This document shows, in pieces, positions 17,826 through 28,038 of a stretch of DNA of 64,000 nucleotides. The DNA is from Microbispora sp. ZYX-F-249 (lineage in GTDB: Bacteria > Actinomycetota > Actinomycetes > Streptosporangiales > Streptosporangiaceae). The notes beneath the pieces were generated by a model. That model had not been told where the DNA came from. It did not search any database and saw only the letters and a program-made list of their open reading frames with translations. The stretch spans positions 62,001 to 126,000 of the forward strand of contig NZ_JBDJAW010000024.1 in NCBI RefSeq assembly GCF_039649665.1, written 5' to 3'. Each line of letters starts with the position of its first letter. The first letter of the stretch is position 1. A program made the position numbers and the translations under genes.

Positions 17826-19193
17826 ATGATCCCGTTGCCGCTGGCCCGGGTCGCCGAGATCACGTCCGGAGCGCTGAACGCGGCGGCCGACCCCTCGGCC
17901 GTCGTCCGGGGACCCGTCGTGATCGACTCGCGGGCGGCCGGACCGGGTTCGCTGTTCGTGGCGATCAAGGGCGAGCGGGCCGACGGGCACGACTTCGCCC
18001 GGCAGGCCCACGACGCCGGCGCCGTCGCCGTCCTCGCCACCCGGCCCGTCGAGGCGCCGGCCGTGATCGTCGACGACCCGCTCGCGGCCCTGGCCTCGCT
18101 GGCCACGGCCGTGGTGGCGGAGCTGCCCGCCGCGACCGTGGTCGGCGTGACCGGGTCCGCGGGCAAGACCACGACCAAGGACCTGATGGCCGGCCTCACC
18201 GCGCGGCTCGGCCCCACCATCGCCCCCGTCGGCTCGTTCAACAACGAGATCGGCCACCCGCTGACCGTGCTGAAGGCCGACGAGGCCACCCGGTTCCTGG
18301 TCCTGGAGCTGAGCGCCCGCAACGTCGGTCACATCGCCTACCTGGCGAGGATCGCCCCGCCCCGCATCGGCGTGGTGCTCAACGTCGGCGCCGCGCACCT
18401 CGGCGTGTTCGGCGGCAAGGAGGCGATCGCCCGGGCCAAGGGCGAGCTGGTCGAGGCGCTGCCCGCCGACGGGGTCGCCGTGCTCAACGCCGACGACCCG
18501 CTGGTGCGCGCGATGGCCGGCCGTACGCGCGCGCGGGTGACCTACTTCGGGCGCTCGCCCGAGGCGCACGTGCGGGCGGAGGACGAGGCGCTGGACGCGA
18601 CCGGCCGCGCCTCGTTCACGCTGCGCACCCCGTCCGGCGCCGCGCCGGTCCGGCTGCGCCTGCACGGCGCGCACCTCGTGTCCAACGCCCTCGCCGCGGC
18701 GGCGGCCGCCCACGAGCTGGGGCTGCCGGTGGCGGACATCGCCGAGGAGCTGTCGGCGGCCGAGCCGCGCAGCCGGTGGCGCATGGAGGTCACCGAGCGG
18801 CCCGACGGCGTGACCGTGATCAACGACGCCTACAACGCCAGCCCCGACTCCGTACGGGCCGCCATCGGCAGCCTCGCGGTCATCGGCGAGGGGCGGCGGC
18901 GGTTCGCGGTGATCGCCGCGATGCGCGAGCTGGGCGAGCACGGCCCGGCGCTGAACGAGGAGTTCGGGCGGCTGGCCGCGGACGTGGGACTGGAGGCGCT
19001 GGTCGTCGTGGGGGAGGACGCCGAGCCCGTGCTCGCCGGCGCGCCCGCCGCGATCTACGCGCCCGACGTCGCGACGGCGGCCAGGGAACTGTCGGACCGG
19101 CTCGCGCCGGGCGACGTGGTGCTGGTGAAGGGGCCGCGTGCGGCCGGGCTCGAGCGGGTCGCCGAGGCGATCCTCGGAGGTGACGCCCGGTGA
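17826..19193 (+). CDS. murF: UDP-MurNAc-tripeptide D-alanyl-D-alanine ligase (MurF)
   Basis: 455 residues from ATG 17826. The ATP loop is [18 protein letters not shown]. Other Mur-ligase segments are [44 protein letters not shown] and [16 protein letters not shown]. It adds D-Ala-D-Ala to the UDP-tripeptide in the cytosol. An AGCAGGAAAG ribosome site lies upstream. The 3' end overlaps mraY by four bases (GTGA). A spacer of about 60 nt after murE is the largest within this part of the operon. Confidence 0.96.
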   Translation: MIPLPLARVAEITSGALNAAADPSAVVRGPVVIDSRAAGPGSLFVAIKGERADGHDFARQAHDAGAVAVLATRPVEAPAVIVDDPLAALASLATAVVAELPAATVVGVTGSAGKTTTKDLMAGLTARLGPTIAPVGSFNNEIGHPLTVLKADEATRFLVLELSARNVGHIAYLARIAPPRIGVVLNVGAAHLGVFGGKEAIARAKGELVEALPADGVAVLNADDPLVRAMAGRTRARVTYFGRSPEAHVRAEDEALDATGRASFTLRTPSGAAPVRLRLHGAHLVSNALAAAAAAHELGLPVADIAEELSAAEPRSRWRMEVTERPDGVTVINDAYNASPDSVRAAIGSLAVIGEGRRRFAVIAAMRELGEHGPALNEEFGRLAADVGLEALVVVGEDAEPVLAGAPAAIYAPDVATAARELSDRLAPGDVVLVKGPRAAGLERVAEAILGGDAR

Positions 19194-20266
19194 GGAACAT
19201 CCTCATCGCGGGGGCGATCTCGCTGATTCTGTCCATGGTCGGCACGCCGCTGGCCATCCGGCTGTTCGCCCGCAGGGGCTACGGCCAGAACATCCGTGAG
19301 GAGGGGCCGTCGGGGCACTACGACAAGAAGGGCACCCCGACGATGGGCGGCACGGTGATCGTCATCGCGTCGCTGATCGGCTACTTCGTCGCCCACGGGG
19401 TGACCGTCTTCGCGGAGGTCGGCGACCCCCCGACGGCCTCGGCCCTGATGGTGCTGTTCCTGATGACCGGCCTCGGCGCGGTCGGCTTCCTCGACGACTT
19501 CATCAAGATCTACAAGCAGCGGAGCCTCGGCCTGCGCAGCGGCGCCAAGGCCGGCGGGCAGCTCGTCGTCGGCGTGATCTTCGCGGTGCTCGTCCTGCGG
19601 TTCCCCAACGCCTACGCCGTCACCCCGGCCACCACGCACGTGTCGTTCCTGCGGGACATCGGGCCGTCCATCGGCCTGATCGGCTTCATGATCTGGGTCG
19701 TGTTCTTCATCGTGGGCTTCTCCAACGCGGTGAACCTGACCGACGGCCTCGACGGCCTGGCCTCCGGCGCCACCTGCCTGGTCCTCGCGGCGTACGTGCT
19801 GATCGGCAACTGGCAGCTGCGCAACAGCTGCACGACGGTCGGCTTCGGGCCCAACTGCTACTGGGTGCGAGATCCGCTCGACCTGGCGGTGGTCGCGGCG
19901 GCGGTGCTGGGCGCCTGTCTGGGCTTCCTGTGGTGGAACGCCCCGCCCGCCAAGATCTTCATGGGTGACACCGGATCGCTGGCCCTCGGCGGCGTGATCG
20001 CCGGCCTGGCCTTCACCACCCGGACCCAGCTCCTGCTCGTCATCCTGGGCGGCCTGTTCGCGATCATCACGATGTCGGTGATCATCCAGGTCGGGTCCTT
20101 CAAACTGACCCGCAAACGCGTCTTCCGGATGGCGCCCCTCCAGCACCACTTCGAGCTGTCGGGCTGGGCCGAGACGACGATCGTGGTGCGCTTCTGGCTG
20201 ATCGCCGCGCTGTGCGTCGCCGCCGGTCTCGGACTGTTCTACCTCGAATGGATGCCGAAACAGTGA
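19190..20266 (+). CDS. mraY: Phospho-MurNAc-pentapeptide transferase (MraY)
   Basis: 358 residues with ten predicted TM helices. The enzyme transfers phospho-MurNAc-pentapeptide to undecaprenyl phosphate to make lipid I. Family motifs: [16 protein letters not shown], the Asp pair in [15 protein letters not shown], the catalytic loop [17 protein letters not shown], and [12 protein letters not shown] followed by the His-rich [16 protein letters not shown] 19190 overlaps the murF stop, with GGAGG eight bases upstream. Confidence 0.97.
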   Translation: MRNILIAGAISLILSMVGTPLAIRLFARRGYGQNIREEGPSGHYDKKGTPTMGGTVIVIASLIGYFVAHGVTVFAEVGDPPTASALMVLFLMTGLGAVGFLDDFIKIYKQRSLGLRSGAKAGGQLVVGVIFAVLVLRFPNAYAVTPATTHVSFLRDIGPSIGLIGFMIWVVFFIVGFSNAVNLTDGLDGLASGATCLVLAAYVLIGNWQLRNSCTTVGFGPNCYWVRDPLDLAVVAAAVLGACLGFLWWNAPPAKIFMGDTGSLALGGVIAGLAFTTRTQLLLVILGGLFAIITMSVIIQVGSFKLTRKRVFRMAPLQHHFELSGWAETTIVVRFWLIAALCVAAGLGLFYLEWMPKQ

Positions 20267-21624
20267 ACGTCGTCGTCGCCGGCCTCGGCGTGTCGGGCGC
20301 CGCCGCGGCGCGGGCGCTGGCCGCCCGCGGCGAGCGCGTGATCGTGCTGGAGGCCGCGGACGGCGAGCGGCAGCGCGCGACGGCCGCCGAGCTCGCCGCG
20401 CTGGGCGTGGAGGTGCGCTTCGGCGAGCCCGCCCTGCCCGCCGGCGCCTCGCTCCTGGTCACCTCGCCGGGCTGGCGGCCCGCCACCCCGCTGCTCGTCG
20501 CCGCCGCGGACGCGGGCGTCGAGGTCATCGGGGAGGTCGAGCTGGCCTGGCGGCTGCGGGAGGAGCCGGCCGCCCCCTGGCTCGCGCTGACCGGCACCAA
20601 CGGCAAGACCACCGCCGTCCGCATGCTCGCCTCCATGCTGTCCGCCGCCGGGCACAAGGCCCTGGCCGTGGGCAACGTCGGGGTGCCCATCGTGGAGGCC
20701 GTGGACGGGCCGTACGACGTGCTGGCCGTGGAGCTGTCGAGCTTCCAGCTCCACTGGTCCTCGACCCCGGCCCCGCTCGCGGCGGCCGTGCTCAACGTCG
20801 CGCCGGACCACATCGACTGGCACGGCTCGATGGAGGAGTACGCCGCGGCCAAGGCGCGCGTCTTCGCGCACGCCGGGACCGTGGTCTACAACGCCGACGA
20901 CCCGTGGTCGTCCCGCCTGGCCGAGCCGTACGCCTCGCGGGTGGGCTTCACGCTCGCCGTGCCCAGGCCCGGGCAGCTGGGAGTCGTGGAGGACCTGCTC
21001 GTCGACCGGGCCTTCGTGGCCGACCCGGCGACCACGGCGGAGGAGCTGGCCTGCCTCGCCGACGTGCGGCCGTTCGCCCCGCACAACGTCGCCAACGCGC
21101 TCGCCGCGGCCGCCCTGGCCCGCGCGTACGGCGTGCCGCCCGAGGCCGTACGCCGCGGCCTGCGGGAGTTCACCCCCGACCCGCACCGGATCGCGCACGT
21201 CGCCCGGGTCGGCGAGGTCGACTACGTGGACGATTCCAAGGCGACGAACCCGCACGCGGCCGCCGCGTCGCTGGCCGCCTACGAGTCGGTCGTGTGGATC
21301 GCGGGCGGGCAGCTCAAGGGCGCCGACGTCGACGAGCTCGTACGGCAGGCCGCGCCCCGGCTGCGCGGCGCCGTGCTGCTGGGGGCCGACCGGGACGCGA
21401 TCCGCCGGGCATTGGCGCGACACGCCGCGAATGTCCCCGTCGTGGACGTGCCTGGGCAAGACACTGGGGTCATGGACCGCGTCGTCGCCGAAGCCGCCCG
21501 GCTCGCCACCCCGGGCGACACCGTGCTGCTCGCCCCCGCCGGGGCCTCGCTGGACATGTTCACCTCGTACGGAGCGCGTGGGGAGGCCTTCGCCCGAGCC
21601 GTGCAGCGGCTGGCGGACCGGTGA
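20263..21624 (+). CDS. murD: UDP-MurNAc-L-alanine:D-glutamate ligase (MurD)
   Basis: About 453 residues. It has an N-terminal Rossmann domain ([20 protein letters not shown]), ATP loop [49 protein letters not shown], and the C-terminal [19 protein letters not shown]. It adds D-Glu to UDP-MurNAc-L-Ala. I chose GTG 20263, whose GTGA overlaps the mraY stop like other junctions here; ATG 20248 (15 nt earlier, adding MDAET) is equally possible. The 3' end overlaps ftsW by four bases. Confidence 0.95.
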   Translation: MNVVVAGLGVSGAAAARALAARGERVIVLEAADGERQRATAAELAALGVEVRFGEPALPAGASLLVTSPGWRPATPLLVAAADAGVEVIGEVELAWRLREEPAAPWLALTGTNGKTTAVRMLASMLSAAGHKALAVGNVGVPIVEAVDGPYDVLAVELSSFQLHWSSTPAPLAAAVLNVAPDHIDWHGSMEEYAAAKARVFAHAGTVVYNADDPWSSRLAEPYASRVGFTLAVPRPGQLGVVEDLLVDRAFVADPATTAEELACLADVRPFAPHNVANALAAAALARAYGVPPEAVRRGLREFTPDPHRIAHVARVGEVDYVDDSKATNPHAAAASLAAYESVVWIAGGQLKGADVDELVRQAAPRLRGAVLLGADRDAIRRALARHAANVPVVDVPGQDTGVMDRVVAEAARLATPGDTVLLAPAGASLDMFTSYGARGEAFARAVQRLADR

Positions 21625-23090
21625 CGGGCCCCGCGGCCGGCCCCGCCGGCGCCGCGCCCGCGCGGAAGACCGAGCGCCAGGGGCCCGAGCGCCAAGGGTC
21701 CGAGCGTCAGGGGCCCGAGCCCATCGGCTGGGCCGCCGCCCAGCTCGCCGCGCTGCGCGAGCTGCTCGGCCGCCCGCTGACGTCCTACCACCTCGTGCTC
21801 GGCTGCAGCGCGCTGCTGCTGGCGCTCGGCCTGATGATGGTGCTGTCGGCGTCGAGCATCGAGGCGCTGCAGCGGACCGGCGACCCGTTCTACTGGTTCC
21901 TCAAGCAGGTCACGTCCGTGGCGATCGGGCTCCCCCTGATGTGGGTCTGCTCCCGGCTGCCGCAGCGGTTCTTCCGCCTGGCCGGCTATCCGCTGATGGG
22001 CCTGTCGATCCTCGGCCTCCTGATGGTCATCTTCCTCGGCCAGGAGCTGCTGGGCGCCCAGCGGTGGATCGTCATCGGCCCGTTCTCGGTCCAGCCGTCC
22101 GAGCCGGCGAAGCTGGCCCTGGTGCTGTGGGGGGCCGACCTGCTCGCGGCGCGGGCGCGCGCCGGGCGCATCGAGTGGCGCCAGCTGCTGATCCCGCTGA
22201 TGCCGGGCGTGGCCCTGCTGGCCGTCCTGGTCATGCTGGGGCGCGACCTCGGCACCACGCTCGTGCTCATGATGATCTTCCTCGCGCTGCTGTGGGTGGT
22301 CGGCGCGCCGGTGCGGCTGTTCGGCGGGATCCTCGCGCTGCTCGTGCTGGCGACCGCAACTATGATCATCGTCGAGCCGTACCGGCTCGGCCGTCTCACC
22401 GGCTTCATGCACGTGTGGGAGACCGCGCAGGACGAGGGGTTCCAGTCCGCCCAGGGACTGATGGCGATCGGCTCGGGCGGCTGGTTCGGCCTCGGGCTCG
22501 GCGCGGGCCGGCAGAAGTGGAACTACGTCCCGCACGCGGAGAGCGACTTCATCTTCTCCATCCTGGGCGAGGAGCTCGGGCTGATGGGGACGCTCGTGGT
22601 GGTCGCGCTGTTCGGCCTGCTCGGCTACGCCGGGCTGCGCATCGCCATGCGGACGAAGGATCCCTTCGTCCGGCTGTCGGCCGCCGCCACCACCGCCTGG
22701 ATCGCCGGGCAGGCCGTCGTCAACATCGGCGCCGTCATCGGGGTCTTCCCGGTCACCGGCATCCCGCTGCCCCTGGTGTCGTACGGCGGATCGGCGCTGC
22801 TGCCGACGCTCGCGGCGCTCGGCATGCTGCTGTCGTTCGCCAAACAGGAGCCCGGGGCGGCCGAGGCGCTGGCGGCTCGTGGCCCGGGACCGGCCGCGCG
22901 GGCTCTAAGCTGGCTTGGCCTGAACGGCCGCGCCAGGCGGCGGCCCGCGGCCTCGCGGGCACCGGCCCGGCAGCAGGCGGCGCAGAAAGCGCGGCCGCGG
23001 ACGGCACGGAACGGAACGACGCGGGAACGGACGCGGGACAACTCGCGAGAACATCCGCGAGAACATCCGCGAGAACAGGGAGTGACATGA
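21621..23090 (+). CDS. ftsW: SEDS peptidoglycan glycosyltransferase FtsW
   Basis: 489 residues. The SEDS core has ten TM helices, with MVLSASSIEAL in TM1, GAQRWIVIGPFSVQPSEPAK, LGRDLGTTLV and the C-terminal IGVFPVTGIPLPLVSYGGSA. It polymerises lipid II at the septum with FtsI. The N-terminal tail holds three ERQG(P/S) repeats. The C-terminus is a long basic tail (about 70 residues) ending in REHPREHPREQ, encoded by perfect 12-bp repeats (GAGAACATCCGC). Both tails look disordered. The gene overlaps murD (GTGA) and murG (ATGA). Confidence 0.95.
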   Translation: MTGPAAGPAGAAPARKTERQGPERQGSERQGPEPIGWAAAQLAALRELLGRPLTSYHLVLGCSALLLALGLMMVLSASSIEALQRTGDPFYWFLKQVTSVAIGLPLMWVCSRLPQRFFRLAGYPLMGLSILGLLMVIFLGQELLGAQRWIVIGPFSVQPSEPAKLALVLWGADLLAARARAGRIEWRQLLIPLMPGVALLAVLVMLGRDLGTTLVLMMIFLALLWVVGAPVRLFGGILALLVLATATMIIVEPYRLGRLTGFMHVWETAQDEGFQSAQGLMAIGSGGWFGLGLGAGRQKWNYVPHAESDFIFSILGEELGLMGTLVVVALFGLLGYAGLRIAMRTKDPFVRLSAAATTAWIAGQAVVNIGAVIGVFPVTGIPLPLVSYGGSALLPTLAALGMLLSFAKQEPGAAEALAARGPGPAARALSWLGLNGRARRRPAASRAPARQQAAQKARPRTARNGTTRERTRDNSREHPREHPREQGVT

Positions 23091-24166
23091 GGGTGGTCCT
23101 CGCCGGCGGCGGGACGGCCGGCCATATCGAGCCGGCGCTCGCGCTGGCCGACGCGCTTCGCCGGCTCGACCCGGGGATCGGCATCACCTGCCTCGGCACC
23201 GAGCGCGGTCTGGAGACCCGCCTGGTGCCCGCCCGGGGTTACGAGCTCGAACTCGTGCCCGCGGTGCCGCTGCCCCGCTCGCTCAGCCCTCAGCTCCTCA
23301 CCGTGCCCGGCCGCCTCGCCGGGGCCATCGGCAGCGCCGCGGGCATCCTCGACAGGGTCGGGGCGGACGTCCTCGTCGGCTTCGGCGGGTACGTCGCCAC
23401 GCCCGGCTACCTCGGCGCCCGGCGGCGCGGGGTGCCGATCGTGGTCCACGAGGCCAACCCCCGGCCCGGCCTGGCCAACCGGCTCGGCGCCCGTCTCACC
23501 GAGCACGTCTTCACCGGCCACCCGGAGGCCGCGCTCCCCAACGCCGAGTACATCGGCATCCCGCTGCGCCGCGAGATCAGCATGATGGACCGGCTGTCGA
23601 TGGGCGACAAGGCGCGGTCGTACTTCGGGCTGGAGTCCGACCGGGTGACGCTGCTGGTGTTCGGCGGCTCGCAGGGCGCCCGCTCCATCAACCAGGCGGC
23701 GCTGGAGGCCGCGCCCTACCTGCGGGCGGCCGGCGTCCAGGTGCTGCACGTGATCGGGCCCAAGAACACCGTCGAGGTGGAGCCCCCGCCGGGCGACCCG
23801 CAGTACGTGATCCTGCCGTACGTCGACCGGATGGACCTCGCCTACGCCGCCGCCGACCTCGTGCTGTCCCGCGCGGGCGCCATGACGTGCGCCGAGCTCA
23901 CCGCAGTGGGGCTGCCCGCGGCGTTCGTGCCGCTGCCGCACGGCAACGGCGAGCAGCGCCTCAACGCCGAGCCCATCGTGCGGGGCGGAGGCGGCCTGAT
24001 GGTCGACGACGCGAACCTGTCGGCCGCCTGGATCGTCCAGACGCTGCTGCCGATCCTGAACGACCCCGAGCGCGTGGTCGCGATGTCCGAGGCCGCGTCG
24101 CGGATGGGCCGCAAGGACGCCGACACGGCGCTCGCCCGCAAGGTGCTGGAGATCGCTCACCGATGA
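23087..24166 (+). CDS. murG: UDP-GlcNAc:undecaprenyl-PP-MurNAc-pentapeptide GlcNAc transferase (MurG)
   Basis: 359 residues, GT-B fold, membrane-associated in the cytosol; it makes lipid II. Motifs: the N-terminal glycine loop GGGTAGHIEPALALADAL, GFGGYVATPGYLGAR, VVHEANPRPGLANRLGAR, FGGSQGARSINQAAL, and the sugar-nucleotide site SRAGAMTCAELTAVGLPA followed by PLPHGNGEQRLNA. ATG 23087 overlaps the ftsW stop, with AGGGAG just before it. Its stop overlaps the murC ATG. Confidence 0.96.
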   Translation: MRVVLAGGGTAGHIEPALALADALRRLDPGIGITCLGTERGLETRLVPARGYELELVPAVPLPRSLSPQLLTVPGRLAGAIGSAAGILDRVGADVLVGFGGYVATPGYLGARRRGVPIVVHEANPRPGLANRLGARLTEHVFTGHPEAALPNAEYIGIPLRREISMMDRLSMGDKARSYFGLESDRVTLLVFGGSQGARSINQAALEAAPYLRAAGVQVLHVIGPKNTVEVEPPPGDPQYVILPYVDRMDLAYAAADLVLSRAGAMTCAELTAVGLPAAFVPLPHGNGEQRLNAEPIVRGGGGLMVDDANLSAAWIVQTLLPILNDPERVVAMSEAASRMGRKDADTALARKVLEIAHR

Positions 24167-25587
24167 GTCTCGTGAAGCTCGTGGATCCCGTGCCCGCGGC
24201 CGACCTGGGGCGGGTGCACTTCATCGGCATCGGCGGCGCCGGGATGTCGGGCATCGCCCGGATCCTGCTCAAGCGGGGCGTGCCGGTGTCGGGCAGCGAC
24301 GCGCGGCCCTCGGAGCTGCTGACCGAGCTGCGTGAGCTGGGCGCGGTCATCCACGTCGGCCACGCCGCCTCGCACATCAAGAACGTGGACACGGTCGTGG
24401 TGTCCACCGCGATCCGCGACTCCAACCCCGAGCTGGGGGAGGCGCTGCGGCAGGACCTGCGGGTGATCCCGCGCGCCGCCGCGCTGGCGTCGGTCATGAC
24501 CGGCCGCACCGGCATCGCCGTGGCCGGCACGCACGGCAAGACCACGACCACCTCGATGCTGACGGTGGCGTTGCAGAAGTGCGGGGAGGACCCGTCGTAC
24601 TGCGTCGGCGGGCAGCTCGTGACGACCGGGCTCGGTGCCGACGACGGCGCGGGCGAGGTGTTCGTGGCGGAGGCCGACGAGAGCGACGGCTCGTTCCTCA
24701 TGCTCGCGCCGGGCATCGCGGTGGTGACGAACGTCGAGGCCGACCACCTCGACAACTACGGCGACCCCCAGGCCGTCCACGACAGCTTCGCCCGCTTCGT
24801 CGAGCGGATCGGGTCGCTGCTCGTGGTCTGCGCCGACGACCCGGGCGCCGCCGCCCTCGTGCCGGTCGCGCGCGAGCGCGGCCTCACCGTCGTGACGTAC
24901 GGCGAGAGCCAGGGCGCCGACCTGCGCACGACCGACGTGGTGCCGCGCGGCCTCGGCGTGGAGTTCGCCGTCGAGCTGGGCCCCGCCGCGCCCGGGGGAC
25001 CGGGACGCGGCGAGGTGCGCCTCGCCGTGCCCGGCCGGCACAACGCGCTCAACGCCACCGCGGTGATCGCCGTGGCCCTCCACCTCGGCCTGCGCTTCGA
25101 CGACGTGAAGGAGGGCCTGGCCGCCTTCGGCGGGGCCAAGCGGCGGTTCGAGTCGAAGGGCGAGGCCGGGGGCGTGACGGTCTACGACAGCTACGCCCAC
25201 CACCCGACCGAGCTGACCGCCGACCTGCGCGCCGCCCGCGACGTCGTGACCGGCGACGGCCGGGTCATCGCGGTCTTCCAGCCGCACCTGTACTCGCGGA
25301 CGCGGTTCTTCGCCGACGAGTTCGGCGCGGCGCTCGGCCTCGCCGACGAGGTGGTCGTGCTCGACGTGTACGGCGCGCGCGAGGACCCCGAGCCGGGGGT
25401 CTCCGGCGCCCTCGTCGCGGGGAAGGTCCCGCTGCCCGCCGAGCGGGTCGTCTACGCGCCCGACCGGCAGGCCGTGCCCGCGCTCGTCGCCGGCCGGGCC
25501 CGGGCCGGCGACATCGTGCTCACCATGGGCGCGGGAGACGTGACGGAGCTCGGCCCGAGGATCGTCGCGGAGCTGTCCGCCCAGTGA
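24163..25587 (+). CDS. murC: UDP-N-acetylmuramate:L-alanine ligase (MurC)
   Basis: 474 residues. Start ATG 24163 in ATGA with murG. N-terminal domain FIGIGGAGMSGIARILLKRG; ATP loop AGTHGKTTTTSMLTVAL; EADESDGSFLML; NVEADHLDNYGDPQ; and C-terminal YDSYAHHPTEL and FQPHLYSRTRFF. It is the first amino-acid-adding ligase of the pathway. No ddl gene follows, unlike in E. coli, so D-Ala-D-Ala must come from elsewhere on the chromosome. Confidence 0.96.
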   Translation: MSLVKLVDPVPAADLGRVHFIGIGGAGMSGIARILLKRGVPVSGSDARPSELLTELRELGAVIHVGHAASHIKNVDTVVVSTAIRDSNPELGEALRQDLRVIPRAAALASVMTGRTGIAVAGTHGKTTTTSMLTVALQKCGEDPSYCVGGQLVTTGLGADDGAGEVFVAEADESDGSFLMLAPGIAVVTNVEADHLDNYGDPQAVHDSFARFVERIGSLLVVCADDPGAAALVPVARERGLTVVTYGESQGADLRTTDVVPRGLGVEFAVELGPAAPGGPGRGEVRLAVPGRHNALNATAVIAVALHLGLRFDDVKEGLAAFGGAKRRFESKGEAGGVTVYDSYAHHPTELTADLRAARDVVTGDGRVIAVFQPHLYSRTRFFADEFGAALGLADEVVVLDVYGAREDPEPGVSGALVAGKVPLPAERVVYAPDRQAVPALVAGRARAGDIVLTMGAGDVTELGPRIVAELSAQ

Positions 25588-25630
25588 TCCGGGGCGTGAT
25601 CCGGGACGCGAGCCGGAGCGTGGGGGACCG

Positions 25631-26302
25631 GTGAGGCGGGCCGTCCGGCGTTCGGCCCTCGCCACCCTGCTGACCGGCGGGGTGGTGGGCGTCGCCACGT
25701 GGGTCGTGTTCTTCTCGCCCGTCCTCGGCGTGCGGGAGGTCGAGATCACCGGCAACAGCCGGATCCCCGCCGAGCAGCTGCGCCAGGCCGCGGGGGTGCG
25801 CACCGGCACCCCGCTCGCCACCGTGGACCTCGCCGAGGTCGAACGGCGGCTGCGGGCGATGCGGGCGGTCGAGTCGGCCGCGGTCGACCGCGGCTGGCCC
25901 GGGACGCTGCGCGTCAGCGTGGTCGAGCGCGTCCCCGCCGCCGCCGTGCCCATGGGCCCGACGACCGCGGTGATCGACCGGTACGGCGTCGTGCTGCAGC
26001 AGGTCACCGTGGCCCCGCCCCGGCTGCCGGTGCTGCGCGTCCAGCGGGCGGCCGCGGACGATCCCGCCACCAGGGCCGGGCTCACCGTGCTGCGGGCGCT
26101 GCCCGAGCGCGTGCTGGAGCGCCTGCGGGAGCTGCGCGTCCCGTCGCCCCGGTCGATCACGCTCAAGCTCACGGACGGCCGTACGGTGATCTGGGGGGAC
26201 GCGGGGCGCTCGGCGCAGAAGGGACGTGTCCTGCTCGCCGCGCTCGCCAAGCCGGGCACCAGCTACGATGTCAGCTCGCCGCAGGTGGTGACGGTCAGGT
26301 GA
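25631..26302 (+). CDS. ftsQ: Division protein FtsQ (DivIB)
   Basis: 223 residues from GTG 25631. A short cytosolic arm (RRAVRRS), one TM helix (about 10-27), a POTRA domain (LGVREVEITGNSRIPAEQL) and the FtsQ beta domain (PTTAVIDRYGVVLQQV, IKLTDGRTVIWG-like) follow in order. It recruits FtsL/FtsB and restrains FtsWI. The 43-nt gap from murC contains short imperfect repeats (GTGATCCGGG-like). The stop codon falls within the palindrome GTGAGAAATCTCAC. It is shorter at the N-terminus than FtsL and FtsI here. Confidence 0.92.
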   Translation: MRRAVRRSALATLLTGGVVGVATWVVFFSPVLGVREVEITGNSRIPAEQLRQAAGVRTGTPLATVDLAEVERRLRAMRAVESAAVDRGWPGTLRVSVVERVPAAAVPMGPTTAVIDRYGVVLQQVTVAPPRLPVLRVQRAAADDPATRAGLTVLRALPERVLERLRELRVPSPRSITLKLTDGRTVIWGDAGRSAQKGRVLLAALAKPGTSYDVSSPQVVTVR

Positions 26303-26312
26303 GAAATCTCAC
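26299..26312. promoter_or_regulatory. Perfect palindrome at the ftsQ stop
   Basis: GTGAGAAATCTCAC is two perfect 6-bp arms around AA. It includes the ftsQ TGA and lies about 100 bp upstream of the ftsZ promoter. It could be a regulator site or a short RNA stem at the operon joint. The role is inferred from symmetry only. Confidence 0.35.
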
Positions 26313-26407
26313 GGGCCGGGAACGCATGATCCGAATCCGGCTCAGGACGGGGCATCGTGCGAATGGGACAGCCCGCGACACGCCGGACGGCCTTGCGGCG
26401 CGGTTAG

Positions 26408-26437
26408 TTGACCCTGGGGGACGCGCAACCCTACTGT
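26408..26437 (+). promoter_or_regulatory. Candidate ftsZ promoter
   Basis: TTGACC (26408-26413) and TACTGT (26432-26437) are spaced 18 bp. A consensus -35 TTGACA at 26455-26460 lies further downstream but lacks a clear -10. Dedicated ftsZ promoters in the ftsQ-ftsZ gap are known from Streptomyces. Confidence 0.5.
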
Positions 26438-26461
26438 CCGTATCAATCCTCAGGTTGACAT

Positions 26462-26492
26462 AACTCTAAATCTCAACTTGAGGGTGAGAGTT
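26462..26492. promoter_or_regulatory. Inverted repeat in the ftsZ 5' leader
   Basis: Arms AACTCT...CTCAA (26462-26476) and TTGAG...AGAGTT (26478-26492) mirror each other around C26477; only the four-base middle block of each arm is mismatched. It follows TTGACA directly. It could be an operator or a leader hairpin 58 bases before the ftsZ start. Confidence 0.55.
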
Positions 26493-26550
26493 CAGAAGAC
26501 ACGCGGGCCATGCCCGCATGAAACGCAAACGAGCGGAAAGGCCCCTCGTC

Positions 26551-28005
26551 GTGGCAGCACCGCAGAACTACCTCGCGGTCATCAAGGTCGTCGGCATCGG
26601 CGGCGGCGGAGTGAACGCCGTCAACCGGATGATCGAAGAGGGACTCAAGGGCGTCGAGTTCATCGCCATAAACACTGACGCCCAGGCGCTGCTGATGAGT
26701 GACGCCGACGTGAAGCTCGACGTGGGGCGCGAGCTCACCCGGGGCCTCGGCGCGGGCGCCAACCCGGAGGTGGGCCGCAAGGCCGCCGAGGACCACCGGG
26801 AGGAGATCGAGGAGGTCCTCAAGGGCGCCGACATGGTCTTCGTGACCGCGGGCGAGGGCGGCGGCACCGGAACCGGCGGCGCGCCGGTGGTGGCCAGCAT
26901 CGCCCGTTCGCTCGGCGCCCTCACGATAGGCGTGGTCACCCGGCCCTTCAGCTTCGAGGGCAAGCGCCGGGCCATGCAGGCCGAGGCCGGCATCGAGACC
27001 CTCCGCGAGGAGGTCGACACGCTGATCGTCATTCCGAACGACCGGCTGCTGTCGATCTCCGACCGCCAGGTGAGCGTGCTCGACGCGTTCAAGGCCGCCG
27101 ACCAGGTGCTGCTGTCCGGTGTGCAGGGCATCACCGACCTCATCACCACGCCCGGTCTGATCAACCTGGACTTCGCCGACGTGAAGTCGGTCATGTCCGG
27201 CGCGGGCTCGGCCCTCATGGGCATCGGCCACGCCAGGGGCGACGACCGGTCGGTCGCCGCCGCCGAGATGGCGGTCTCCAGCCCGCTGCTGGAGGCGAGC
27301 ATCGACGGCGCCCACGGCGTGCTGCTGTCCATCGCGGGCGGCTCCGACCTGGGCCTGTTCGAGATCAACGAGGCGGCCCAGCTCGTCAGCAACGCCGCCG
27401 CGCCCGACGCCAACATCATCTTCGGCACGGTCATCGACGACGCCCTCGGCGACGAGGTGCGCGTCACGGTCATCGCGGCCGGGTTCGACGAGCCCGCGCC
27501 GGCCAAGCCGGCGGCCGCGCCGCTGTCGCGGCCCCAGCAGTCGTCCCGGCCCGCGCAGGCCGCGCCGGCGGCCCGTCCCGCGTCCGCCCCGGCCAAGCCG
27601 GAGCCCGCGCAGCCGCCCGTGCGGCCGGTCGGCGGCACGGTGGGCGCGGCGCAGCCCGCCCCCGCGCAGGCGCAGCCCGCGAACGCCGCGCCGCCGGTGA
27701 CCCAGCTTCCGGTGAACGCGCATTCGGCCCCCCCGGCGCCGCCGGCGCAGCCCGTGAGCCAGCCGGTCCAGCAGGCGGCGGCCGCGCCGCAGGCCCAGCA
27801 GGCCGACCCGGTCACGCCGTTCCCGCGCGACGCGCAGGCCGACGGCGGACGCGACCAGGGCGCCACCGGGCCGCTGTCGATCCCGCGCCCCGCTCCCGAG
27901 CCGCCGACCCCGATCACCTCCAGGACCACCCAGCCGGGTCCCCGGCGTCCGGTCGTGTTCGAGGAGCAGGAGGAGGAGCTCGACGTGCCGGACTTCCTCA
28001 AGTGA
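26551..28005 (+). CDS. ftsZ: Cell division GTPase FtsZ
   Basis: 484 residues. Start GTG 26551 with GGAAAGG at 26534-26540 gives (M)[19 protein letters not shown], the standard actinobacterial N-terminus; ATG 26518 is in frame but less likely. The tubulin signature is [16 protein letters not shown], with the T7 loop [11 protein letters not shown]. The core ends near residue 318. A Pro/Ala/Gln-rich linker of about 150 residues follows, then the C-terminal peptide LDVPDFLK, which binds SepF. It polymerises into the Z-ring. Its own promoter region lies in the 248-nt gap after ftsQ. Confidence 0.98.
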   Translation: MAAPQNYLAVIKVVGIGGGGVNAVNRMIEEGLKGVEFIAINTDAQALLMSDADVKLDVGRELTRGLGAGANPEVGRKAAEDHREEIEEVLKGADMVFVTAGEGGGTGTGGAPVVASIARSLGALTIGVVTRPFSFEGKRRAMQAEAGIETLREEVDTLIVIPNDRLLSISDRQVSVLDAFKAADQVLLSGVQGITDLITTPGLINLDFADVKSVMSGAGSALMGIGHARGDDRSVAAAEMAVSSPLLEASIDGAHGVLLSIAGGSDLGLFEINEAAQLVSNAAAPDANIIFGTVIDDALGDEVRVTVIAAGFDEPAPAKPAAAPLSRPQQSSRPAQAAPAARPASAPAKPEPAQPPVRPVGGTVGAAQPAPAQAQPANAAPPVTQLPVNAHSAPPAPPAQPVSQPVQQAAAAPQAQQADPVTPFPRDAQADGGRDQGATGPLSIPRPAPEPPTPITSRTTQPGPRRPVVFEEQEEELDVPDFLK

Positions 28006-28038
28006 CCCTGCACGTCCGTACGGCCGGGGGCGCTGTCC

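Noticed and set aside
23050-23085. GAGAACATCCGC repeats as a regulatory site before murG
   Set aside because: They are coding (REHPREHPRE at the FtsW C-terminus) and murG starts by ATGA overlap, so no promoter is needed.
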